In this document: piece by piece, positions 14,201 to 26,200 of the stretch | Layout of the letters: each line of letters starts with the position of its first letter | Position numbering within the stretch: the first letter of the stretch is position 1 | Assembly: GCA_003864495.1 (NCBI GenBank) | Contig: ML133379.1 | Location: 1,078,979 to 1,142,978, forward strand | Direction of reading: 5' to 3' | Source of the DNA: Nemopilema nomurai | Lineage: Eukaryota > Cnidaria > Scyphozoa > Rhizostomeae > Rhizostomatidae | Length of the DNA: 64,000 bases | Made by a program: the position numbers and the translations under genes | The notes under the pieces: model-generated | Seen by the model: only the letters and a program-made list of their open reading frames with translations | Told to the model about the DNA's origin: nothing | The model's database searches: none

Positions 14201-17200
14201 CGCCTCTGTGAAGGAGAATTCGGCTGTCGGCACTCATGTCGTAACTGTAAACGCATCTGAAAGCGACACTGCTACTTCCATTGTTTACTATATTGCGAAT
14301 GGTAACCATGGTAATGTGTTCAAAATCAACAGAAATACAGTACGTTCAGCTTCGAAATTATCATTCAAGTAAATTCTATGTTTATTTAAAAAATTTACAC
14401 GAAATCCGTTGTTCAAATTGCCTTTCAAGCTATATGATTAACAAAACAACTAACAGAATTATTTTCTGGATTTTAGGGTAGAATTAGTGTTAATGGCAAC
14501 CTTGATCGGGAGACGACGGCAATCTTTTACCTGCTCGTAATGGCTTCTGACAACGACCTGCCTCCAAGACTTGGTCAAGCTTACGTAAGCAAAATCAAAT
14601 TCATGCTGTTCGTTTTAGCCACCAAGAGATATTCTACATTCAGTTTTTAGTCGATTTTATGCCACTGGTTTCAGCGACCAAGAGATTTTCTACATGTAGT
14701 TTTGCACTCGGTTCTTTCTATCTAAGACTGAAATAATAATATTGTTTGTTTGAACATGAAATAACTACTAAGCCTTTGACAACTGCGTCTGCGCTTTGCC
14801 CTAGGTTACCATCACGGTTATGGATGAGAACGATTTACCACCCAAGTTCCAGTTCAGAAACTACGGAGGAGAAGTCACAGAAAATGTTGTCGTTGGTACA
14901 ACTGTTGTAACAATGACTGCGTCGGATCCAGACTTGTCCAACAGCACCAAAGTTAGTATTATTGAACAAAAAATCAAACGAATTTGCTTTTACTTTTTCA
15001 ATGAAATTGCAATTAAGTGCTATATTTGTTTTTAGTATGGTATATCTTTACGATATCAATGTAACAGGAGTTTTTCGCAGCTACAATTCACAATTATTGA
15101 CGGGAATGTGAATAATGGATTTGCAATCTCTTCAACTCAAGTCATAGATGACTTTCATGCAGTAATCAAAACATTTGGGAAGATTGACAGAGAAACTACT
15201 CCGATGTATAGACTCAAGGTTATGTCGACTTAATATATTTCCTTTATTTGTGCTTACATTTGTGGTAATCTAATCTCACAACATGCTAAATGACTTGTTC
15301 TGAATGTTAAAACTGGTGTTGATGACAAAGCTTTTTATGGAAGCTAACACTGCTTCTTCATTTTACAATTGAATGTTCTAGTATTCTATTATACCTTCTC
15401 TTTATCATCTGTTTCATTAAAAATAGAAATTCTATAGCATTTAGCTTTCATTTTCATACAAATTTTAGGTTTCAAGCAGTCATCAAAGAACCATTGATAG
15501 ATCAATTAGGGTACAAAGAAAAGTGAGACATTTGCTTATATTTTACAGGTCAGTGTTTCAGATGGGAATTTTACTGAAGCTGTTAGCGTAACAATCAAAG
15601 TGGTGGATGAAAATGATAATTTTCCAATTTTCAATTCAAGTATTTACCAAGCCACCGCGTTTGAGGTAAGTCTTACCATCAACTCGGACATACATGGAAA
15701 TTTATTTTATCATTAAAACTCTGTTTTAAGTGTTATAAACGAGAAGTTGGTACATTTTCCCGAAAAAGCTGTTAAAAATCTGTTATTTCTCAAGTGTTTT
15801 GCAAACCGCTCCAATTTTTAGAATGAAGAAGCAGGCAAGCTCGTTTTGAAGATATCTGCAACTGATATGGATGAAGGTCAAAATGCAGCCATACGTTACG
15901 GAATTGAAAGTATGTTTTCTCTTTAAAAGTCCCCTAAGAGTGTTTTCTTTATTCTGTAACTGTTTAAGGTATCAGATGATTTGATTGAAGAATAATGATA
16001 TGTATTGTTTTCCTGAAGCACAACTGCATCATTAAACACAATCCCTTTAAATTCTAACGTTTGTAATTGGTAAATCGCCAACAAGTGCGAGGATGGCTCA
16101 GTGGTTAGAGGCGCTGACTACGGACCCAAGGGTCCGTGGTTCGAGCCCCTGGCATGACCAAACTTTCACCCAGAGTGAGTAGAGTTGCCAGCTCTCTGTA
16201 ATTCCAGGCATAAGGAATCACGAGGTGTGGTCACATCGAGAGGAAGGATCAGGAAGGATCAGGACACTGCTCGATAAGCTTATGTTTCTCAGTGTCCTAA
16301 AAACTACCTTCGGATGCAAGGTAGAAACAAATCAAATCAAATCAACTTTATGGTGTAAATGGAAGAACTTCTGTCATTTTTTCAGTGTTTATTCAAACCT
16401 ATTATTTATGAGAGTGCTATTTTCAATAGACAAAGAGTATTTCGTTTACTTCTTATATCAGACACAAATGGTATGTTGTTCATTGACCGCTTCACTGGAG
16501 AAATAATGACAACTGCAAAAACACTGGATCGCGAAACGGCCAACATTTACGACATTTTGTGTTCAGCACAAGACTCAGGTGGAAAGAAGGTAAGCTCAAG
16601 CAACAGGAAGACTTGTAAATGAGGATGCGTAGGGCCTATTTATGGATTTGAAATTTGTCTTTGAAATGAAGAAATTGAAAAAAGTGGAAATGCAGTGTAT
16701 ATATTGTGGGATTAGCAAAGCAATATGTTGCAAGTGTAAGAGTGTGAATTTGTCAATTTTCATTGGCAGCACATTTTGTTGACATTCATGTCTTGCAGGG
16801 GTATACAATCGTCCGCATCAGCATCCTTGACAAGAATGACATGAAACCTATCTTCAGTCCACTTAAATACGAATTCGAGATCCAAGAGGGCCTGGGAAGT
16901 AGCGGAAAGGTTGTTGCTGTTGTAACCGCTACTGATGCAGATGAAGGCTCAAACGCAAAATTGCTCTATAAGATAAAAGGCGGGAACATTGGAAATGCGT
17001 TTCATATACACCCAGAAACAGTATGTTTGTTGTGGTTGAGCCTTCCACTTCTTATTCTGAGCAAACTGCTCTGCCAAAGACCTTTTTACTGAAAGCGCTA
17101 ACGATACAGACGAAAGCTCAAACCTTAGACATTCAGGTCAAGCAATTCTTGGACCCACTTTGAAGGAAAATGTTGAGTGTAGTTTTCATTGGCACCATCC

Positions 17201-20200
17201 AACATGACTACATTGTATAAAACTGCAATAGAAAGTCTTGAAACTCGTTTATTTTCGCGTATCAAGAATGGTTAACGGATTAAGCAAGATTATGTGAAAT
17301 GGATTGACAATGATTCTCAGCAGTTTCTTCCATGTTGAATTTATATTCTAAAGGCTAATTAGAAAACGTGTTTGGCTTTACAAAGTCAAATCTGCCAGTA
17401 ATTTGTCGAGGAATGGCATGATGAGGCCCGGAGCCAATTCTAAAATACCGTGAACTGATAGGGAATGCGCTGATGTTCACGTGCTAACAAACTTTTGGTT
17501 AATTGAGCCAACCTTGCTTATTCAAAGGAAGTCTTGAGGACTTTGCTGGATTATGGTGTCAAAATATGTTAGCTTTCTCAATAGTTATCTATGTTCTTCC
17601 TTTCAGCTTTGATCCAGAAATTTCTGTTGACTTTTGATGCTGCAGCATTTTCGTTCCACTCGAATTAAAGGACTTTTAACATTTGTGTAGGGTGCTGTAA
17701 CCTCTACTAAAGACCTTGATCGAGAGGAACGTGGACTCAAAATCGACTCAAAGTCCAGAGGCGTTTTCGAGCTGGTCGTTGAGGCAGTCGACCAAGGAAG
17801 TCCGAGTTTGTCTTCATCTGCGCATGCGCAGGTAGCATCCCTAGCTAAGTCAGCATTGCTTCATTTTGATTTATTCCTTCATACATGATGACCATCAGAA
17901 TCACGTTTAAAATGAAAAACGTAAAGGCTTTGTTTGGTGATTTCTTTAGTCTCTTGATATTACTTCATCGACATAATTCCATTTTGGAAAACATTTCGTC
18001 TTCTACTAGATATTCGTCTACCTCCTCGACATCAATGACAACCGACCACACTTCCCGGCGAATGGCTTTTCCGTGTTCATATCTGAAGGAGCCTTGGCCA
18101 ATCAAGATGTTCTCAGGACCGGTGCTATTGACGCCGACGCTGAAAATAACAGCAGACTATACTACGACATTATTGCTGGCAATGACCAAGGTAGTCATAA
18201 GTCGATTGCCCGTTGAGTATGTTTGCCAAAGCAAGCAGCAATCGAAACATTCTTCCTTCATATACTTATTCAAATAAACATTTTTTCCGTTCTTAAAAAC
18301 TTTGAATTACAAGAGATTGCGGCTTGATGATCTTGCTTTAATGGTGCTCATTCACTTATGCCGGCGAAAGATTTCAAACCAGTAGGCTAGCAAGGTCGTC
18401 TTCTTCTTCAAGGAATTTTGTCGAGGGTTCTTCCAAGGTGCCACCACTATGTAGTGATCGTATGTAACTAATCTTCAAGAAGCAAATGTTCTTGAAAACC
18501 TTTTCAAGGTGTAACAAATTTATCCTTCAGAGTTAGTCATATATTGTAGACAAAGGCTTCAAGTTTAATTTTCTCGACTGGAATGAAAAAAGGTAACACG
18601 GAAAGCAAGATGTCTGTTTATGTAGAATTATGAATTTACCATAAGCTTAATCCCGTGACCCATTGTGTGTTGAATGTTGAATTTTCCTTTCAGGGGACTT
18701 CAAGATTGATAGTGAAACAGCGATGATAAGGACAGCAAGAAAGTTGGAACAGCAGAAGACGTTTGCATACAACCTGACCATCAGAGCCACAGACTTCGGC
18801 ACTCCCTCCTTGACGTCACAGGCATGACCCTTTCTTGATATCAACCCATGAAAAATGCCAAGAAAGTGCTTTGACTTCATATCCTGAATTATCTTAATAA
18901 TCAAACCATAAAAATGCCAAGAAAGTGCTTTGACTTCATTTCCTGAATTATCTTAATAATCATAATCACAATTGTGCCAGCTTTCTTCTTCTTCTTTCGC
19001 TCTAGACTGGATTGAGCATCGCAATCGGCGATACAAATGACAATGCACCGGTTTTCAAGAAAAAGAATTACTCTATCCAAGTGTCTGAGAACATTCCAAT
19101 AAGACAGGTTATTGCGAATATTTCGGCTATGGATGCTGATACTGGACAGAATGCAGTCATTCAATACGAAATTGTTGGCGGCAATGAGGAAGGTCGTTTT
19201 GCTGTTTCAAACCAGGTTCGGCTTCATTGGCCCTTAAATTGCTAGGACAGCCTGCCTTTTGGTCAAACTTTCTGGTTACGAGAAAAAGAAAGAGAGATTA
19301 TGAAAAAGGATATAAATTTGAATAAAACTTTTAAATTGAATGAGATTGGTCTAAGCGTTTCAAAACATAGACCGTTTGATTGATTGATTTGATTGATTTA
19401 TTTATTATTCAAATTCTACTACAATAATAATTGTTAACAAAATACTGATGATAACTTTGAAAAATAAAACAACAACGCAATGCAACTAGGTGTAGTAGAA
19501 TTCTTAAGGAGGAGCTCTCAAAGTAGGTAAACTAACGAGATGAGAGCCCCCCCTGTCGTCTATAAGAACCATAATCATAAAGGCGATGCCAAATTATTAG
19601 CTTAAATAATAAAATTTGTTAAACGTATCGAATAAAAATTTCATTTAGGCATAGTATTTAGCAAGTGATGTTTTAGATTCTTTTTGAATAAAAATCTTGA
19701 GGTAGAGTCTCGGATGTCAGCTGATAGGTCATTCCAGAGTTTTGCTCCCATATATCGAATGGACTTTAAGCCAAATTGAAGCGTATTTTTTTTATCTAGA
19801 TAGATATCTCCTCGGAAAGACTGCCTTGTTTCATAGTGATGGACTGAAATATTTAGTGGGAAGAAATTGTTAAAGCAACTCGGTGTTAACTTGTTTATTG
19901 ATTCAAAAACAAATGTTAATAACCGGAGTTTAAATATGTCATGAAGTCTGAGTAACTTCAGACTTACAAAGATTGGTTTTGAATGGGAAAAGGCCTTTTC
20001 ATGTGAGATTGCTCTAACAGCTCTTTTTTGCAGTTTGAAAATAGGGTCAACATATGAGGCAAATGTTTGACCCCCCCAAACAATGATACCGTACTGGAGA
20101 AATGACATAAATAGAGAATTGTAGATGCATATTAGAGAATCAGTTGGTAAAAAATGTCTGATTTTGAAAAAACGCTGCTTGCTTTGACTAAAAACGCTAG

Positions 20201-23200
20201 ATGCACTCCAGCAAGAGGACGATGATAGTTAGTCGACAATTTTCTCATGATCACTTTTTTATGAAGTCATGTGACTGACCGTCTTGTCTTTTTCCTTTGC
20301 GAAGGACACCTTTGCATCGCTGATTGTGAGCAGCGGCCTCGATAGAGAGAAGAAAGCCTCGTATCAATTATCCGTCATGGCTAAGGATGGCGGGATTCCT
20401 TACAGCAGAATGGTATCAAAATATGACAATTTCATTCAGTTCTGCCTTGTGTTTACTTTCAATTCTTTCAAATGAGCATTTTGTCAAATGCAGCATATAG
20501 AGTAGATCAAAGCGTTCTTTGCTAGCTGCATGGCTCTGATTTTGGCTAGTCATACACTAAGCGGTTTCTCTGAATTTCTTTATTCAAACACCAGTTTGGT
20601 TCCAATAGAAATTCTTCATATTCAGGCAATCACGTATGTTTCCATCGAAATACTGGATGAAAATGACAATGCTCCAGAATTTATGAGAAGCACTTACCAG
20701 GGAGTGATCGAAGAGGGTGCACCGTCAAATACGCCAGTTGCAATGGTAAGCAGTTGCTTATTCATGCCCTCTTTAAAGAATTAAATATTTTCTTTTCTTG
20801 TATTTGACTTTCAGTTTAATGAGCTCGCACACTGCGTTGCAGCTGCTGTAAGGGTCGAACCTTGATACTTACCCTTCCATGTAAATGTCTTAGATCATTC
20901 ATCTCCTTTTTGGCGTGGCGTAGTTTATTGTAGATGGCATCATCTGTCTTCTGAGCATAGAAACTTACCCGAGGAAAACAGATAGTTGTAAAATGGTTTC
21001 ATAAATTTGTGCAAATTGCAATTTTTACTGTGACCCAGCATCATTCCCAACGCATTATGGTTAGAATGTAGGTTATTTTGATTATGTAATCTTGAATGCA
21101 CCATAAAGTTACCACAAAAATGCACCCAGGTAGAAAATTTCACATCTTCAGTTAGAAAAACTTGTCTCTCCCCCACGCTTTGATCTTTGTCAATTCAATT
21201 CAAGCCAATAAAAATCCAAGCAACAGATGCTGACATTGGCGTGAACGCCAGATTATCGTTTACACTAGAGGGAGTGGATAGCCGTGCCTTTTCGGTTGAT
21301 GCAAATGGAGTCATTAGAACTGCTTCTTCGCCGACTCAACTGATTGACTATGAAGTGAAAGCGAAGTATGTTTTTGCCGTCATTGCATCGGACAGATTTG
21401 GAGATGGCCTAAAGTCTTCAGCCAATGTAACTGTGTTGGTGACGGATCTGAATGACAACACTCCGGCATTCCTCCACAGTCGCTATTTTGCAAGTGTTCC
21501 AGAATCAACTGTCATCGGACAAATGATACTGCAGCTAAATGCCACTGATCCGGATTCAGGGTACTTCGGTTCCATTTCATATCGAATCGTTTCTGGATCG
21601 GACGGAAAATTCTCAGTTGATGCATCTACTGGAGTAATCCGAACGGAGAACGATCTAGACCGTGAAGTAAAAGGATTCTATGTTCTAAACGTGTCTGCTT
21701 ACGACGCAGGTCGCCCTCCGAATGTTGCATACTGCCCTGTGTCCATTAACATATCAGACGTCAATGACAATACGCCTTTATTTGAAAACACTGAGTATGC
21801 TGTCCAGTTGATGGAGACAGACTCCATCGGAATCTATGTAACGAGAGTAAAGGCATATGACACGGATATTGGGGAAGCTGGGAAAGTCATGTACAGCATT
21901 AATGGTAGAGATTTTGAAATTAATAACCAAACAGGAATAGTCAGATCGAAAAGGGCTTTAGATCGAGAGCAGCAAGATCGTTATACCGTCATAATTTCTG
22001 CAATCGATGGTGGTGGGAGAGCTTCTAATACATCGTTGACTATCACTGTTCTCGACATTAATGACAACGCACCATCATTTCTTGTTGCTAGTCCGTTAGT
22101 GATTGACGTTTTCGAGAAAACTCCAAACAACTCGGTCGTTGCGATTCTAGAAGCAACGGACAAGGATAGTGGAAGGAACAGCCAGTTAGAGTACGCTATC
22201 AATGGAAACAACTTTGATTTGTTTGCAATTGACAAGGAAAGAGGGGTTTTGCGGTAAGAGCCGCAGAGAATGCAACTCATTCCGCCATTCATTTTGCTTA
22301 GATTACGACCTATATCAACTTCGGCAGCACTTTCTCTATGTGTCTGCGTTCAAACAAGCTTAACTAGATGTACCTATTCCTTATAATGCATGCTATTGCA
22401 GTAGTTTGTTGGTTTATTGGATATTTAAGTTCACCTCCAAAAGATCTACTAGCAAAAAATGAGTTTGCAAATGATGAAAATAACTGGTAACTATAATATT
22501 TGGAAAGCATTCATAATTTGCCAAGTGTAAATTGGAATAATCTTGTTCAAGCTTCTAAAATTAAACCGAAAAAGCAAAATTCAACTTGCTAAATGAACTT
22601 TAAGCCTGAATCATCAACTATATCGATTGCGGCTTCTACTGCATCTTGCAATCTATGACGTCATACTTGTTGCGACGAAAGACCGGAAAGGAAGCCGCGA
22701 CCTCTTAAAGCTTAAGCGCCAGTTCAAATACATCTAATTGGAGTCAGTTTATGCCTACTACGTCTCAACAGTTTTTCACCATCGTTTTCATTTTGGACCT
22801 CAAAGTCCAGTCGCTTTTTTCTCATAGGTTAGTGAGAAGTCTAGACGTGGCAAAACTTACCCAGAATGGTGTTCTTTCCAATGGAACAGAGTTGCTGTTG
22901 AACATTAGCGCCACTGACTCTGGTGAAGTAAAGCTTTCTAGTTCAACCATCGTCAAAATCAACATCATCGATATCAATGAAGAAAATCCATACTTCAATG
23001 CAACTATATTCAATGTCTTCGTAATGGAAAACCTTCCCATCGGAAGCGTGGCTTTGAAGATAGAGGCTAGAAAGAGATCACCCAACAAGCGTTTCACTTA
23101 TGGCTTTGTAGCTAACCAGGCAGCCTTCTTTGCAATCAATCCAAACACTGTAAGCTTCTAGAGATACTTGTATTAACTGTATTTTAGATTTTAGGTAAGC

Positions 23201-26200
23201 ATGACTCACAGAAATATGTTTTCAAGGCCTTCGTAGCGTTTGCTATTAAATTTTGGCTTGGTCAATGAGCATTGCAATCTGCCAATTTTGACGTGAAGCC
23301 AAATTGATATTTGAACAAGAAAATGCAATATTTTCCCTAATATTATTTAGTTCCTAAATTTTCTTTCAAAGGGAGAAGTTACGACTCTAAAAGAAATAGA
23401 TCGCGAGGAAAACAAGAAATTCATTTTGAATGTTGAAGTCAATGACAATGAGCTGCCCCCAAGATTTGGATATACGACGGTGGGTGGATTCGCTTGTACG
23501 TTTGAACCCTTTTTAATTGATGGTTGAGATCCAAGCCAAAGCACCATCATCAAATCCGGGTACCAGTTTTCTTCAACCAAGCTGAAGATCCAGGAATGTG
23601 TTCTTCCATTGTGATAACCCCACGATAATCCACTAAGCCTTTTTATCCCAAGACTGGCAAAAAGCTGGAGGAAAAGCTGATAATCTCCAACTTTAAGACA
23701 GATAAGGCCACGCCCTTCAGGTAACCATCCTCCAATTAAATGAACAATAGTACGAAGAGAAGGCAAAATCTTTGACAGTTACATAAATATTCGTAATTCT
23801 TTTCAGGTTAGTGTCACTGTCTTGGACAGCAACGACACGCCCCAGCATTTGATTTCTCAGCGTACAAAACGCAAGTTTCCGAGCGCTCCAGCATCGGGAA
23901 TGTCTTTTATACGATGAAAGCCAAGGATTTGGATGATGGAAAAAATTCGCTGATAATATACAGGCTGACTCATGCAGATATTGGTAAACCAATAATTACA
24001 GTTTTATAGGAATTATTTGAGAAGGAATACGGAAGAAAGAGTAAACAGTAGCAATTATTTAGAATAAGCAGGTATTTACAATGCCTGCCAAAAGTGTTGG
24101 AACAGTCCAATCATTTTTCCTACTAAACTTCTCCCCTCCCCCCATATACAATGTTGGTTTCCGACTGGAAAATGACAACAAATGTGTGTTGGAGCGCAAA
24201 TTGTGTAGCTCATGTTTAGCGACATGTTCATCTTCCTTCACAACATTGTTTAAGGAGGAGAGGGGTTCTATCTGCTTGAAATAGTGAAATGAACTGAAAA
24301 ATATGCATTTATTACGAGTAAAATCTCGGTTTTACAACTATTTTTTTCGGGCATTGTAGTTGTTTTATATAATAGTAGTAGCTGTACAGAGTAGAAACTG
24401 GAAAAACATATGATTTATTTATAATTCAAGCAAAACGAGTGCACCCAATCTAGCAAAGTCATTGTTTGTATCGTTTACAGATGCTTCTCCTTAGAATCAT
24501 TGAAAATATCACTTCATTTTTACCCAGGAAAAAATGGCAGCATGGTTAGACTTGATTCTATTTGTGTTACGCCATTGGGTCTTGAAAGCCAGGAAATAAG
24601 TGCCAGTCAAATGACGTCATCGACAACGCTTGTGGAAGAAAACAAGGATTATTCGCCTTCGCAAGCAAGATTGAACAGCGTCCAGTACTTGAAATCGGGT
24701 ATTCAGTATCAAGGTGAGTGGCAGCCTGACGTTTTTATGCATTGCTTGCATCGTTTAGGCTTCCCCTGAATTTCCATTTGATTATTGAAATTCCAACTTC
24801 AATCATTCTCCTAGCTGCCGCCTGACTACTAACGGCCATGTTTGTTTTTAGGAGCATGGTGCGCTGGCCTAGTCGATAACAAGCAGTTTTTGCAAATTGA
24901 CTTGGGGCAGGTTACAATCGTGACAAAACTTGGACTTCAAGGAAGTCCAGGAGGGACAAACTTTGTCACTGAATTCAAGTTGCTCCACAGTAACGATGCC
25001 GTAATTTGGAAGAATACTTCAAAAGTAATACCTGTTATCACTAGAATTCGTTTTATAAAGTGCTTTTTAAATTGTACCGCTCAAATACTATTCTGCTTCT
25101 ATCGCGGGCATGTTTGCAATTTTGCGTGTTCACCTGAGTATTTCTTTCAATTCAGACCTTGCCTGGTCTCGAGGGCTCCCACGTGACTATTGTCAGAGAC
25201 ATCATTCCAGAGATTCGTGCAAGATACATAAGGATAAATCCACTCGCATGGAGGAATAGAATATGTCTTAGAGCAGAGCTGTATGGCTGTTTATTTGATG
25301 ATACACTAACTGGTAACCATTTTAAATTCTAATAGTTTCCGGCAAATAGTTTCAGTAATTAATCGCTTCTGGTTTATCGTAAGCATATTTTGGACACAGC
25401 AATTACCTTACTGTTTGTTTCAACTTATACCAAGCAAATTGTTTTTTTTTCAAAAAACTTCTGTTCATATTAAATTTTCTTCAAAAATGTTTTTGCATCT
25501 ACGTTTATTGGCATGATTGCTTTGTTTTGATGTTGCTTTCCAGTGCGAATCCCATTTGAGATGGACTCGAGATCCGGTGTCGTTGTGGTCAGGGAGAAGT
25601 TAAACCGGGAAAGCAAGGATAAGTACCGTATCACAGTTCAAGTGAGCAATTGCCTTTTCAGTAAAATTTAATAGTTCTCTTTTCCTCCGTACTATCACAA
25701 AGCTATTGTCAACAGGATGCGCCTACAATCATCTTATTAGCCTTGTTATTTATAAGATAACCAGAAAAGTTTCATCAATCACACAGGCGGTCGATAACGG
25801 CGATGTTTCTTTGAACACCACTGCATCATTAGAAGTGACGGTGCTTGATGCCAATGACAATGCTCCTGTGTTCGCATCCCGTCTCTACCATGCAGAGGTA
25901 CCAGAGAATTCACTGCCTGGCTACGAGGTATGCTTGTTTGCTCCTGTGTACTATAAGTGTGAACTCCACCTGTGTTCTCTAGGTTTGGTTGACTTCTGTA
26001 AATGCACTGCTGTAAATTCACTTCTTCAATACCGAATCAGAGGCTGAAAAACAGGGTCTATTCATTTTTCAAGGTTGCAAAGGTAGTGGCAGACGATGCT
26101 GATGCTGGTAAAAATGCCGAGATAACTTACAGACTTAATCATGGATTCTCAAAATTCGTCATTGAACGTATGTTCCTTTCTTTCTTTCTTACTCGATATC

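Noticed and set aside
16087..16160. Possible tRNA gene with A and B boxes
   Set aside because: Acceptor-stem ends do not pair and the sequence continues into a SINE body with a repeat tail.
23347..23766. 139-residue minus-strand ORF
   Set aside because: Overlaps cadherin exon 47 antisense and runs into its intron; no recognisable domain.
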